From contig QHXR01000001.1 in the NCBI GenBank assembly GCA_003223025.1, positions 246,428 to 310,427 on the forward strand: a stretch of 64,000 nt of DNA, in the 5' to 3' direction. The notes below the pieces were generated by a model, which made no database searches, was not told the DNA's origin, and saw only the letters and a program-made list of their open reading frames with translations. Both the position numbers and the translations under genes were made by a program. Source of the stretch: Acidobacteriota bacterium. Its GTDB lineage: Bacteria > Acidobacteriota > Blastocatellia > Pyrinomonadales > Pyrinomonadaceae. Each line of letters starts with the position of its first letter. The stretch's first letter is position 1. Positions 41,061 through 50,634 of this stretch are shown piece by piece.

Positions 41061-42500
41061 TCAGACCGATGCCGCCGCGGACTTGCGGCGAGCCACTGCG
41101 TAGATGGCGAACCCGATCACGTTCGTGAGGAGGATCAGCCCGCCGATCTTCATCGCGAAGCTGAGCCGGTTCTCGACTTGAATGATCGGAACAAGTGAGA
41201 GAATGACGAAGAGAAGCGTCATCCCGAATCCGGAAAGCGCGACGATGCGAAGCCACGCGGGCGGACTCTTACTTGCGTTTTTCAATCCGATGATCGGGAT
41301 CGCGAACATCACCAGATAAGTTAGTCCATAAAAAACACCCGAAGCGTTCCACAAAAGTTGAAACGCTTCCTGCTTACCGACGCCGATCAACCCGACGATT
41401 CCCATGACGAGTGTTACGGCACCGACGAACAAGATCGAGTTGACCGGTGTGCGATATTTCGCATGCAGCGTGGTGAACCAGGCCGGAAGCAGATTATCCC
41501 AACCGGCGACCATCGGTAGCCGCGTGTTGCCGCCGAACATCACGCTTGCCTGAGCGATACGAATGCTTAGCAGCGCAAATATCGTCAAGGTTCCGATGGA
41601 GATCGCGGCGCCAAGCGAACCGAATCCGACGCTTAGGATCTGCGGAATCGGCGCGATCAAGTCGATCTGGTCTTGCGGAATAAGCATCAATACCGAACTG
41701 GTTCCGAGTATGAAAAGGATGACGATTATCGGAGCGGCGATCGCAACCGATCTTCCGATCGAACGCTCGGCATCACGAGCTTCGCCGGCGTGGATGGCTA
41801 CATATTCGAATCCGCCCAAAGCGCCGAATCCCATCTTTCCGAGAAGGTTCAATGTCAGCAGCGAAAGGACCGGCATCTCGAAAGTGATCGGTCGATAGGT
41901 TGGGATAGTTCCGTTGAACCAGTTGATGATCGGCAGTATCAGTATCGTCGCGAATGTTAGCAGCATCAGGATCCCGCCCGCCTTGTGAATCCACTTTCCG
42001 ACACCGAGTCCGATGATGGTGATCACGACGAGCGCTCCGATGACGAGCACGTTCACACCCGCGACGAACCACGGATTTGCGAGGGTCGATTCACTCTGCG
42101 GTCCGGCGATGTAAACAAAATATTGAGTGAGCTGGATGCCGATCTCGGACGTGTTGAGGATCGCGAACAGCCACAGGTTCCACGCGACCATGAATCCGAT
42201 CAGATCGTTGAATCCGAGCTTCGCCCACTGATAAACGCCGCCTTCGAGCGGCATCGCGCGATTGAGGTAAATGACTACAAGAGCCGATGGAATATAAAAG
42301 AGGACCGCAGCCGCGATCCAGAGCACGACATGTGACGGGCCTTGCTTGGCCGCAACGCCGACCCACGGAAGTCCGACGATAAAGAGGATCTGAGTGAGTA
42401 CAAGATCGGTAAGCCCGAGCTCTTTTTTGAAAACATCGCTGCGATGTTCGAGCCTTTGCTCTTCCGAGGAGAATTCTCCGACACCGGTCTCTTCGCTCAT
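41061..42500 (-). CDS. APC superfamily amino acid permease
   Basis: 479 residues with about 12 membrane segments. The N-terminal tail is acidic. TM1 has the unwound helix pattern QILFIVGLPWVGVAAKQG. YQWAKLGFNDLIGFMVAWNLWLF matches the TM3 region of amino acid permeases, and GFGALGGFEYVAIHAGEARDAER is the TM6-loop signature. Imports or exchanges amino acids or amines; the substrate is unknown. It follows the serine hydrolase gene with a 13-bp gap on the same strand, so a peptide/amino acid uptake role for the pair is possible. Confidence 0.88.
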   Translation of the reverse strand: MSEETGVGEFSSEEQRLEHRSDVFKKELGLTDLVLTQILFIVGLPWVGVAAKQGPSHVVLWIAAAVLFYIPSALVVIYLNRAMPLEGGVYQWAKLGFNDLIGFMVAWNLWLFAILNTSEIGIQLTQYFVYIAGPQSESTLANPWFVAGVNVLVIGALVVITIIGLGVGKWIHKAGGILMLLTFATILILPIINWFNGTIPTYRPITFEMPVLSLLTLNLLGKMGFGALGGFEYVAIHAGEARDAERSIGRSVAIAAPIIVILFILGTSSVLMLIPQDQIDLIAPIPQILSVGFGSLGAAISIGTLTIFALLSIRIAQASVMFGGNTRLPMVAGWDNLLPAWFTTLHAKYRTPVNSILFVGAVTLVMGIVGLIGVGKQEAFQLLWNASGVFYGLTYLVMFAIPIIGLKNASKSPPAWLRIVALSGFGMTLLFVILSLVPIIQVENRLSFAMKIGGLILLTNVIGFAIYAVARRKSAAASV

Positions 42501-42513
42501 AATTTTTTATGTT

Positions 42514-44238
42514 TCACGGGAGTCGTTTCGCGGGAATGTCCCGGCCGCCTTGATGAAGCACCAGTCCCGTCACCGCACCTTTATCATCTCGATTGAATTC
42601 GACCTCCGCACCGACGACACGGATGGCAAACTTCGTGTCGGAGATCGCCTCCAGTTCGAATCGCTGCTGACCGGTCGCTTGTCCGTAGATCTTTCCATTC
42701 TCAGTAGTGATCGTAAGAATGAAATCCGGTGCGACCTCGTAACGGCCGATTAAACTATCGAAGCCTTTCGTGACGACATTTGTTCCCGCAGTCTCCACTC
42801 GTTTCAATGCGTCGGCGGCGCTCGTATTTTTGGGATCGAGCTCTAGTGAACGTTTGTAGTTTTTGATCGCGAGTTCTTTTTCACCGACGGCTACGTAACC
42901 TTCTGCCAGATGTTCGTAAGGCTTCGCCGCTTCCGGGAACATCTCGATGTTTAGTTTGAAAAGCTCGATCGCATCCTTTGCACGATTCGACCGCAATAGT
43001 TGAAAGGCAGCGGACGGAAGTTGGCCCTGACTAAAGTCGTAATCTTTCGACCCACTCGCTTTCAGATCCCGATACTGTTTGATCGCCGTCTGGACATCCT
43101 TTTCGTTTGCGAGTTTGAAGACGAGCTCACCAACCTGAAGCTTCGCGGTGTCGTAAGGCTTGCCGTAAAGAATATTCGCAACCGACATGATCATCGGGCG
43201 TAGAGTTCGAAATTGTCCCGTGTTGTCGAGCACGACAACCATATGTTTGTCGGCAACAAAATGCATCATGAACGTACTGAATCCGTTGATGCCGCCGCTG
43301 TGCTCGATGGTTTTCAATTTCGTCTTGTCGCCAAGTTCCGAGTCGCGGATGCCGATTCCGTAACCATAATCCTGTAGGCCCGGCGTAAACATCAGCTCCT
43401 TACTTTTTGACGTAAGCAGCTTATCTCCGTACAGTGCCTGATCCCAGATATAAAGGTCCTCCACGGTCGAATAGAGGGAACCCGCAGCGTATGGGATCGA
43501 CATATCGAGGTAAGCAGCGTTCACGTAACCGGCGGGTGTCTTCGCATAACCCGACGCGCGTTTTGGCAGGAGAGCTGAGGACGAATCGTATCCGGAATTC
43601 TTCATTCCGAGCGGAACGAAAATGTTATCGCGCAACACGTCCGCATATGTCTTTCCGGTAAGTTTCTCGATGATCGCCCCGAGGAGGAAATATCCCGAGT
43701 TGTTGTAACTGAATTTCGAGCCCGGCTCGAATTCGAGATTGCCGCTCGTATATTTTTTGACGAAGTCAGTAACCGTAAAAGGATTGCGGCTGACCTCCTG
43801 AAGGAAACCCGGCTGGTCGGTATAACTCGGAATCCCGGATGTGTGATTCAGAAGCTGATGAATCGTTACGCGATCGCCGGTGTCCTTTCGATAATCGGGA
43901 AGATAGTCTGTGATCTTGCCGTCGAGTTTTATTTTTCCCTGTTCGACGAGTTGGAGGATCAGTGTCGATGTGAATTGTTTGGTAAGAGAGCCTAGTCGAA
44001 ATTTTGTCTCGACATCGTTCGGGATCTTCCACTCCATGTTGGCGTAGCCGAAACCTTTTTTATAGATCACACGGCCGTTCTCGGCGACGAGGATCGAACC
44101 GTTGAACTGTCCGAGTTGGCTAAAACTTTTGACGAGCTCGTCGATCTTCGCGACCTTGTCTTGCCCGAATGAGGTTGAAGAGATTAAGAGCAGTAAGAAA
44201 ACGAACAGCGTCGTCCGACGACAAGCGCGATGGAGCAT
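42514..44238 (-). CDS. Beta-lactamase-family serine hydrolase with TPR and C-terminal beta domain
   Basis: 574 residues from ATG 44238, chosen for the strong GGAGGA site and the signal peptide (TTLFVFLLLLISSTSFG). The serine hydrolase domain has SxxK in RLGSLTKQFTS, YxN in FSYNNSGYFLLGA, HTSGIPSYT and the third motif HSGGINGF. Then come TPR-like repeats (AAKPYEHLAEGYVAVGEKELAIKNYKRSLELDPKN) and an 80-residue C-terminal beta domain (LIGRYEVAPDFILTITTENG) of the DUF3471 type. It is exported, likely a peptidase or esterase. Confidence 0.9.
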   Translation of the reverse strand: MLHRACRRTTLFVFLLLLISSTSFGQDKVAKIDELVKSFSQLGQFNGSILVAENGRVIYKKGFGYANMEWKIPNDVETKFRLGSLTKQFTSTLILQLVEQGKIKLDGKITDYLPDYRKDTGDRVTIHQLLNHTSGIPSYTDQPGFLQEVSRNPFTVTDFVKKYTSGNLEFEPGSKFSYNNSGYFLLGAIIEKLTGKTYADVLRDNIFVPLGMKNSGYDSSSALLPKRASGYAKTPAGYVNAAYLDMSIPYAAGSLYSTVEDLYIWDQALYGDKLLTSKSKELMFTPGLQDYGYGIGIRDSELGDKTKLKTIEHSGGINGFSTFMMHFVADKHMVVVLDNTGQFRTLRPMIMSVANILYGKPYDTAKLQVGELVFKLANEKDVQTAIKQYRDLKASGSKDYDFSQGQLPSAAFQLLRSNRAKDAIELFKLNIEMFPEAAKPYEHLAEGYVAVGEKELAIKNYKRSLELDPKNTSAADALKRVETAGTNVVTKGFDSLIGRYEVAPDFILTITTENGKIYGQATGQQRFELEAISDTKFAIRVVGAEVEFNRDDKGAVTGLVLHQGGRDIPAKRLP

Positions 44239-44402
44239 GACGAAATTCCTCCGAGATGTATTGCTAGTTTCTGAGTGAAATATGCCGATCGCCTCCGGGA
44301 TATGCATCCGGTACGTCGATCTTCGATCCGACTTGAATCGTAAGCACTATGCCACGTTTCTTAGCAACAATCTAGAAGGTTTGTCTGGAGATCGCTCGAC
44401 CG

Positions 44403-45863
44403 TCAATCTTTTTTTACTTTTACTGAGATGCCCGGTTCGACCGTAATAGCTGACGGTGCTTGGAGTGCAAAATCATTCATATCCATGACGATCGGAAAGA
44501 TGCTCAAGCCTTCCCGCTTTGATTTGATCTCGAATATATAGACGTGGAGCGGGAGGTTCGGAAACGCCCCGTTACCAAACGGGTTTAAGGAGGCGTAGCG
44601 TTTTTCGAGCGTGAGCGTATCAGTCAAAACTGCGATCGAGCCCGCGAACCGGGCCGGTCGATCGAAAACGCCGAAGCTAAGAGAAATGATTCCGGTAACA
44701 GGTGTGGAGTTATGTTCGAAGGCTCCTACATCAACCGCGGCTCCGTTGAGTCGAGCGAAGCCGGATCTCTGGTCATTGTTGAGTCTGAAAGGCGGATTTG
44801 TCGAACAATTTCCGGTCGATATGCAATTGTTGCCGGCGTTGATCGCGGGGCTGCCGGCGAGAAGTGCACGAGTATCGGTTTGCCCGCCGTTGTTCATTAG
44901 CGGCCCGAGAAGCGGATCGATCGCATTATTATTACTGACCTGATCGTTGTTCACGCCGTTGACGAAGCCGTTCGAGTTTCGCGCATCGGTGATGATATTG
45001 TTCCCAAGCGAGATGAAAGCCCCGCCGAGAGAGGTCAGGGTTGGAGACGTGTCGGATCCTATGATTGAGTTCAAGACGGTTACCGTGCCTTCAGGATAAC
45101 TCGCTATTCCGGTAGTCAGATCATCCGCGGAATTATGTGTGATCGTGTCGTTGACCAGAAGCATTGTTCCGTCGTTGGAGATCGCTCCATGAACACCCGC
45201 GGAGTTTCCGGTAACCGTCGAGTCCGTTATTCGAAATGTCCGGGCGGGGAAACGGATGTTATAGATCGCGCCTCCCTGGTTGTTTCCTCGATTGCCGGCA
45301 AACAGCGAACGGGTTACGTTGACGTAACCCCAGTTGGCGATACCTCCACCGTATAGAGCGAAGTTGTTCACAACGGACACTTCGGTCAGATCCAGCGAAC
45401 AGTAATCTTCGACGTAAATTCCGCCGCCGAATAACGCACCCGTGATCCGACCGTTTTTTATCGTCATTCCCCGGATCGTTGAGCCCCAGCCTAGAACATG
45501 GAATATTCGGAAGTCGGGCGTGCCCGGCGCGAAGCTTCGCTGCACAGTCAGTCGGCGCGGACCAGGTCCGACGATTGTGATCGGTGACGCTATCCCCAAC
45601 TCTCCAAGCGTGAGATCGATCACCGACGGATCGGGAAGCCCGAACAGAATCGCGTCGAGAGTCTTCGGATCCGCGTTCGCTTCATCGATGGCCGCTCGCA
45701 GGCTGCAGTGTGAGCCGGCGTCGCGACATACGCCGTCGCCGACGTTTGCGTCTACCGAGTCGCCATTGAAATCCACGGTGAATACTTTCCCGGGTGTCTG
45801 GGCCTGGACACTAGCGAGAGCGCAAAGCGCAGTCAGCACAAGGCACGGTATGAGAGATTTCAT
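44403..45863 (-). CDS. Secreted CSLREA / choice-of-anchor Q beta-helix protein
   Basis: 486 residues. A signal peptide (CLVLTALCALASVQA) precedes the CSLREA-type repeat (VCRDAGSHCSLRAAIDEANADP), followed by right-handed beta-helix rungs (FGGGIYVEDYCSLDLTEVSVVNNFALYGGGI, NNQGGAIYNI). The choice-of-anchor Q end is MNNGGQTDTRALLAGSPAINAGNNC. It closes with a beta domain. Such proteins are surface or secreted, with roles in adhesion or polysaccharide binding proposed; the exact role is unknown. It has a 164-bp gap to the next gene and appears monocistronic. Confidence 0.88.
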   Translation of the reverse strand: MKSLIPCLVLTALCALASVQAQTPGKVFTVDFNGDSVDANVGDGVCRDAGSHCSLRAAIDEANADPKTLDAILFGLPDPSVIDLTLGELGIASPITIVGPGPRRLTVQRSFAPGTPDFRIFHVLGWGSTIRGMTIKNGRITGALFGGGIYVEDYCSLDLTEVSVVNNFALYGGGIANWGYVNVTRSLFAGNRGNNQGGAIYNIRFPARTFRITDSTVTGNSAGVHGAISNDGTMLLVNDTITHNSADDLTTGIASYPEGTVTVLNSIIGSDTSPTLTSLGGAFISLGNNIITDARNSNGFVNGVNNDQVSNNNAIDPLLGPLMNNGGQTDTRALLAGSPAINAGNNCISTGNCSTNPPFRLNNDQRSGFARLNGAAVDVGAFEHNSTPVTGIISLSFGVFDRPARFAGSIAVLTDTLTLEKRYASLNPFGNGAFPNLPLHVYIFEIKSKREGLSIFPIVMDMNDFALQAPSAITVEPGISVKVKKD

Positions 45864-46018
45864 AAAATCAATATTTCGACTGAGATATCAGGCAGGAAAT
45901 ACAAATCGAAAATACCACGGCGGATCGACGCGTGTAAATAGAAATTAGGTTCGGCTGGCGACTGCGAAGTTGCCGATGAAACCGGGTTTCGGTAGCCTTA
46001 TGATTCCCGGATTTTATT

Positions 46019-46870
46019 GTGAACGAATTACCAATCGGCATCTTCGACTCAGGCGTTGGCGGACTCACGGTTTACCGTGCTTTGCATGATCGTCTGCCTA
46101 ATGAACGATTCGTATATCTCGGCGACACGGCACGCGTTCCGTACGGGACGAAATCGCTCGCGACGGTCGAGCGCTACGCGATCGAGAATTCGGAGTTTCT
46201 CGCGTCTCTCGGGATCAAGCTTCTCGTCGTCGCATGCAACACGGCATCGGCACTCGCACTTCCGAAGATCCGCGAACGGATCGGACTCGATGTCGTCGGC
46301 GTGATCGGCCCGGGCGGCCGAAAGGCGGTCGTTGAAACCTCATCGCAGGACGAACCTCGGATCGCAGTCATCGCGACTGAGGCCACGGTTTCGAGCGGTG
46401 CTTATACTGATGCGATCCGACGCGCTTCAAACGCAGCAAGCGTTTTTCAAACAGCGTGTCCGCTGTTCGTACCGCTCGCCGAAGAAGGTTGGACGGCCGA
46501 AGCCGAGACGTTTTCGATCGCGGAAAAATATCTGAAAAAGGTCCGCGAATTCGATCCGCATTCGCTCGTGCTCGGCTGCACTCACTATCCGATCCTGCGT
46601 GACGTCATCCAACAGACGGTGGGTGAAAATGTTAAGCTAATTGACTCAGGCGAGGCGACGGCAGAAGAAGTAGAGAGATTGTTGACGGATCGCGGACTGG
46701 CGAATCCGAACGAGATCTTAGGCACTCGCGAGTTGTGCGACGATCTCGATCACTTCTACGTCACCGACGCTGCCGAACGATTCGCGAAAGTCGCGGAGAG
46801 ATTTCTCGGGACGACGCCGAACAAGCTCGAGGCGATCGAGGTTTACGGGCGAGACGAGTTGAAAACGTAA
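46019..46870 (+). CDS. murI: Glutamate racemase
   Basis: Makes D-glutamate for peptidoglycan. 283 residues from a GTG start. The first catalytic Cys is in LLVVACNTASALA and the second in LVLGCTHYPILRDVI. The Asp/Ser pair is in GIFDSGVGGLTV. The length is normal. Downstream the gap to rph holds an inverted repeat starting 11 bases after the stop. Confidence 0.96.
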   Translation: MNELPIGIFDSGVGGLTVYRALHDRLPNERFVYLGDTARVPYGTKSLATVERYAIENSEFLASLGIKLLVVACNTASALALPKIRERIGLDVVGVIGPGGRKAVVETSSQDEPRIAVIATEATVSSGAYTDAIRRASNAASVFQTACPLFVPLAEEGWTAEAETFSIAEKYLKKVREFDPHSLVLGCTHYPILRDVIQQTVGENVKLIDSGEATAEEVERLLTDRGLANPNEILGTRELCDDLDHFYVTDAAERFAKVAERFLGTTPNKLEAIEVYGRDELKT

Positions 46871-46880
46871 TCAGAAAATA

Positions 46881-46987
46881 TTGCCCGCGAAATACGCGAA
46901 AGGACGCGAAAAAAAATGAAATGAGCGAGTCGGCAACCAGCACGATACACGGAATCTTTTTCGTGTCTTTCGCGTGTTTCGCGGGCA
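46881..46987. repeat. Inverted repeat between murI and rph (GCCCGCGAA family)
   Basis: Left arm 46881-46912 (TTGCCCGCGAAATACGCGAA and AGGACGCGAAAA). Right arm 46957-46987 (TTTTTCGTGTCTTTCGCGTG, TTTCGCGGGCAA). About 27 of 31 match; the loop is 44 nt. Confidence 0.88.
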
Positions 46988-47017
46988 AAAATCGTTTCTT
47001 ACTTATTGAGATTTAAC

Positions 47018-47737
47018 ATGAGCTATCAAAGACCCGACGGCCGTGCCGTCGATCAGATCCGCAATACAAAGATCACCGCAAACATTTCGCCGTATGCCGA
47101 AGGCTCGGCGCTCGTCGAGGTCGGCGGAACAAAAGTTATCTGCACGGCGTCTGTCGAAGATCGCGTTCCGCTGTTTTTGCGCAACAAGGGCCTCGGATGG
47201 GTGACCGCCGAATACGCGATGCTGCCGCGTGCGACTAACACCCGAACGCAACGCGAGACTCAGCGTCCGTCGGGACGCACGCAGGAGATCCAGCGACTCA
47301 TCGGACGAAGCCTTCGCGCGATCGTCGATACAAAACTTCTCGGTGAGCGTCAGATCTTTATCGACTGTGACGTCATTCAAGCCGACGGCGGGACACGATG
47401 CGCGTCGATCACCGGAGCGTACGTCGCACTCGCACTCGCGTGTCGCAAACTTCTCAAGAATTCTGTCGTGAAAACGAATCCGCTTTTAAGCGAAGTTGCC
47501 GCGGTAAGTGTCGGGATCGTCGAAGGAACTCCGGTTCTCGATCTGGCATACGCCGAAGATTCGACTGCGGATGTCGACATGAACATCGTCTGCACCGGTG
47601 CCGGAAAATTTATTGAGATACAAGGAACCGCGGAACGTGAACCGTTCACGCGCGAGCAAATGAACGAGATGCTCGCGTTGGCTGAGAAAGGTATCAACGA
47701 CCTGTTTCAGATCCAGCGAAACGCGCTGGGTGAATAA
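47018..47737 (+). CDS. rph: Ribonuclease PH
   Basis: Phosphorolytic 3'-5' exoribonuclease that trims tRNA precursors. 239 residues from ATG 47018 (an upstream TTG at 47006 is less likely). Conserved segments: [62 protein letters not shown] and the phosphate-site region. It ends [16 protein letters not shown]. It is two bases upstream of fabG in a likely operon that runs to trmB. Confidence 0.96.
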   Translation: MSYQRPDGRAVDQIRNTKITANISPYAEGSALVEVGGTKVICTASVEDRVPLFLRNKGLGWVTAEYAMLPRATNTRTQRETQRPSGRTQEIQRLIGRSLRAIVDTKLLGERQIFIDCDVIQADGGTRCASITGAYVALALACRKLLKNSVVKTNPLLSEVAAVSVGIVEGTPVLDLAYAEDSTADVDMNIVCTGAGKFIEIQGTAEREPFTREQMNEMLALAEKGINDLFQIQRNALGE

Positions 47738-47739
47738 AT

Positions 47740-48495
47740 ATGAGCGAAAAACAATTCGAAGGAAAGACCGCGATCGTCACAGGTGCGACACGCGGAATTG
47801 GAAAATCGATCGCACTTGAGTTGGCGAAACGCGGTGCAAATGTCGCGTTCAATTATTCGAAGAGCGCGGACGAGGCTGACGAGTTGAAAACGGAGATCGA
47901 AGCGCTCGGCGTGAAAGCGTTTTCGGCACAGTGCGATGTCGCCAGCACCGAAGCGTCCGCATCGTTTGTCGGCGAAGTAAAAGAAGCGTTTGGCACCGTC
48001 GATTATCTGATCAACAACGCCGGTATCACACGCGATCAACTTATTCTTCGCATGAAGGAAGACGATTGGGATTCGGTTATCGACACGAACCTAAAAGGCG
48101 CGTGGAATTTTTCGAAAGCGGTTCTGCGTCCGATGCTGCGAAACGAGAACGGAGGATCGATCCTCAACATCTCTTCCATCAGCGGCGTCGTCGGGATGCT
48201 CGGCCAATCGAACTATTCTGCTTCGAAAGCCGGAATGATCGGTCTCACAAAATCGCTCGCAAAGGAAGTCGCGAGCAAAAAGATCACCGTCAACGCTCTC
48301 GCACTCGGACTGATCGAAACGGACATGGCGTCGGAGATGAATGCCGACTACCGCGAAAAGTTTCTCTCGATGATCCCGCTCGGGCGTCTCGGGAATGTGC
48401 AGGAAGTAGCCGATATCGCATGCTTTATTCTTTCGCCATCGGCCGCGTACATCACCGGTCAGGTGATCCAGGCTGACGGCGGCCTTGCGATGTAG
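47740..48495 (+). CDS. fabG: 3-oxoacyl-[acyl-carrier-protein] reductase
   Basis: NADPH-dependent reductase of fatty acid elongation. 251 residues, short-chain dehydrogenase fold. The cofactor loop is TGATRGIGKSIAL. NNAGITRD and the catalytic Ser-Tyr-Lys appear as SSISGVVG, YSASKAGMIGL. The C-terminal GQVIQADGGLAM is typical of FabG. It overlaps the possible N-terminal extension of the rhomboid gene; with the start used here the two are separated by ten bases. Confidence 0.93.
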   Translation: MSEKQFEGKTAIVTGATRGIGKSIALELAKRGANVAFNYSKSADEADELKTEIEALGVKAFSAQCDVASTEASASFVGEVKEAFGTVDYLINNAGITRDQLILRMKEDDWDSVIDTNLKGAWNFSKAVLRPMLRNENGGSILNISSISGVVGMLGQSNYSASKAGMIGLTKSLAKEVASKKITVNALALGLIETDMASEMNADYREKFLSMIPLGRLGNVQEVADIACFILSPSAAYITGQVIQADGGLAM

Positions 48496-48505
48496 GTCTC
48501 GCGAT

Positions 48506-49261
48506 ATGGGCGTCCAACACGTAAACGAACAAGAAGGCGAACTCGATCGCTCAGAACCGCCGGCGATTGTTCCGCCATTTCCACTCTACACCTACATTCT
48601 GCTCGGCTGCATCGCGCTGGTTTTTATCGCGCAATTCCTCACGAGTCGAGATCCGGCGTTCATCAGCGTCGACAGGTTTTCCGCGATGGCAGCCGGATTC
48701 GACAAGCGAGCTTTCCTAAATCAACACGAGTACTGGCGGATCCTAACCGGTGCGACGATCCATTCCGGGATCCTGCACATACTGATGAACTCGTACGCTC
48801 TTTTTAGTTTTGGACGCTTGATCGAGCTGCTCTCGAATCGCGCGCATCTCGCGATCGTTTTTATCCTATCGGCGCTCGGCGGTGGAATTCTGGGTCTGAT
48901 TTTCGCACCCGATGTGACCTCTGTCGGAGCGTCCGGCGGCATCGTGGGCTTCCTGAGTTATCTCGCGGTATATGCTTTCAAGCGACGCCAATTCATCTCC
49001 GCTGAGTTTAGAAAAAGTCTGCTCGTGAATATCGGGTTCATCCTGGTATTCGGTCTGGTCCTCTACAATGTCATCGACAACTTCGGACACATCGGCGGAC
49101 TGATCGTCGGCGCGATCTACGGGTATCTGCAGATCCCGGCCGATCAGTACACGGATCCGCGTTCGGCGAGCCGGACTGTCAGGTTGATCGGATCGGCTGC
49201 ATTGGCTGTTTACATTCTGACTTCGATCGTGAGCATCCTTCTGCTTTTTAACGCCCGCTGA
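48506..49261 (+). CDS. Rhomboid family intramembrane serine protease
   Basis: 251 residues with about six or seven membrane segments. The catalytic Ser is in VGASGGIVGFLSYL and the catalytic His in NFGHIGGLIVGAIYG. The first part contains the WRILTGATIHSGILHILMNSYALFSFG segment with the HxxxN oxyanion pattern. It cleaves membrane proteins; substrates are unknown. ATG 48506 was chosen over an upstream ATG inside fabG at 48485. Confidence 0.92.
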   Translation: MGVQHVNEQEGELDRSEPPAIVPPFPLYTYILLGCIALVFIAQFLTSRDPAFISVDRFSAMAAGFDKRAFLNQHEYWRILTGATIHSGILHILMNSYALFSFGRLIELLSNRAHLAIVFILSALGGGILGLIFAPDVTSVGASGGIVGFLSYLAVYAFKRRQFISAEFRKSLLVNIGFILVFGLVLYNVIDNFGHIGGLIVGAIYGYLQIPADQYTDPRSASRTVRLIGSAALAVYILTSIVSILLLFNAR

Positions 49262-49265
49262 AATT

Positions 49266-49904
49266 GTGCCGAGAGTAAGAGTTCATCAACACGTAAATCC
49301 GCTGTCGCCCTTTTACCGGCAGGAGCCGCAACCGATCGATGTCGAATCGACCTTCGCCGAGCCCGATCATCCGTTGCTTCTCGACATCGGCAGCGCACGC
49401 GGGCGATTTCTTCTGCGGATGTCGGAGGCCGAACCGATGTGGAATTATCTCGGCGTCGAGATCAGGCATCAGTTGGTCGATGAAGCAAATCGAATCGGCG
49501 CTGAAGAAGGCCGGACGAATCTGCACTACGAATTCTGCAATGCGATGCTCTGGCTTGGAAGACTCGTTAAAGAAATTCCCGATGGAATATTGCAGGCGGT
49601 GACGATCCAGTTTCCCGATCCTTGGTTCAAGAAGAGACATGCGAAGCGGCGAATGGTAAATGAAGAAATGGTCGAGACGATCGCATCACATCTCACACCG
49701 AACGGCCGCGTGTTCGTGCAAACCGATATTGAGTCTTTGGGTGAAGAGATGTTTGAGCTATTTCGAAATGATGCGAGGTTTACCGAGATCGCGATCGACG
49801 CGAATCCGTTTCCGGTGAAGACCGAAAGGGAGAGAGCGGTCGAGGATAAGGGACTGCCGGTTTATCGCGCGATGTTTGTTCAGAGTGCGCGATTCATCGC
49901 GTAG
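49266..49904 (+). CDS. trmB: tRNA (guanine-N7)-methyltransferase
   Basis: Makes m7G46 in tRNAs. 212 residues from a GTG start. The SAM-binding motif LLDIGSARGRFLLRMS, YLGVEIRHQLVDEA and the TrmB-specific TIQFPDPWFKKRHAKRRMV are clear. Its last six residues and stop codon (SARFIA, TAG) are encoded by the left arm of an inverted repeat (49879-49987), so the C-terminus appears to have been rewritten by the repeat. Confidence 0.95.
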   Translation: MPRVRVHQHVNPLSPFYRQEPQPIDVESTFAEPDHPLLLDIGSARGRFLLRMSEAEPMWNYLGVEIRHQLVDEANRIGAEEGRTNLHYEFCNAMLWLGRLVKEIPDGILQAVTIQFPDPWFKKRHAKRRMVNEEMVETIASHLTPNGRVFVQTDIESLGEEMFELFRNDARFTEIAIDANPFPVKTERERAVEDKGLPVYRAMFVQSARFIA

Positions 49905-49987
49905 TTCCATTCGCGATTTATCGCGTCGTGAGACGGACACCGCGATAAATCGCGAAATAAACTACGCGATAAATCGCGCACTCTGAA
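49879..49987. repeat. 47-bp inverted repeat overlapping the trmB 3' end
   Basis: Arms 49879-49925 and 49941-49987 match at about 43 of 47 positions with a 15-nt loop. Words: CGCGATTTATCGCG and its complement. The left arm includes the last trmB codons. The right arm ends two bases before the convergent def stop. A single copy of the right arm lies at the end of mobA (38251-38295). Confidence 0.95.
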
Positions 49988-49988
49988 C

Positions 49989-50480
49989 TCACTTCCAACT
50001 CTTTTCTTTCTTAAATCTTTTTACGACCATGTCGCGTCGCAATTTCGGAAGGTGATCGATGAACAACTTTCCGTTGCAATGATCGGTCTCGTGCATGAAC
50101 GCGCGGGCGGCATAACCTTCGGCGTCGCGCTCGAACCATTCACCTTTTACATCCTGCGCTTTCAAACGCGCTTTCATCGGACGGACGACGACCGCCGGTA
50201 CTTTCCCGACTGAGAGACATCCTTCCTGACCCGACTGCTCGCCCTCGGTCGAAACGATCTCGGGATTCGCCGCGATCAGTTTGATGCCGTCGCAGTCCAT
50301 CACAAACAGACGCATGTTCAGTCCGATCTGCGGAGCCGCGAGTCCGACACCTTCAGCCTCATACATCGTCTCGAACATGTCGGCGCTGAGTTCGGCAAGT
50401 GCATCATCGAACTCCGTCACCGGCTTGCCGACCTGACCGAGCACCTCCGCTGGATATTCTGTTATTTTTCGAATGGCCAT
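49989..50480 (-). CDS. def: Peptide deformylase
   Basis: Removes the formyl group from new proteins. 163 residues from ATG 50480. Motif I GVGLAAPQIG, motif II EGCLSV and motif III HETDHCNGKLFIDHL supply the metal ligands. The open frame continues upstream to 50687 through the repeat element in the leader, but the standard N-terminus (AIRKITEYPAEVL) begins at the chosen ATG. The small zinc-protein gene lies upstream. Confidence 0.96.
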   Translation of the reverse strand: MAIRKITEYPAEVLGQVGKPVTEFDDALAELSADMFETMYEAEGVGLAAPQIGLNMRLFVMDCDGIKLIAANPEIVSTEGEQSGQEGCLSVGKVPAVVVRPMKARLKAQDVKGEWFERDAEGYAARAFMHETDHCNGKLFIDHLPKLRRDMVVKRFKKEKSWK

Positions 50481-50517
50481 AAGAGTTTTGCCCGCGAAAT
50501 ATACGCTGAAGATGTTT

Positions 50518-50597
50518 CCCGCGAAATACGCGAAACAACGCGAAAGAAGAAGGTTTTGATGTTTCTTTATTTCGCGTTGTTTCGCGTATTTCGCGGG
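50518..50597. repeat. Inverted repeat in the def leader (GCCCGCGAA family)
   Basis: Left arm 50518-50546 and right arm 50571-50597 pair through CCCGCGAAATACGCGAAACA and its complement. A single extra GCCCGCGAAATA lies at 50490. It stands between the zinc-protein gene and def, and may affect def translation. Confidence 0.88.
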
Positions 50598-50634
50598 CCA
50601 ACTCTTATCCTCGTTTCGCGTATCGCGAGAAAAA

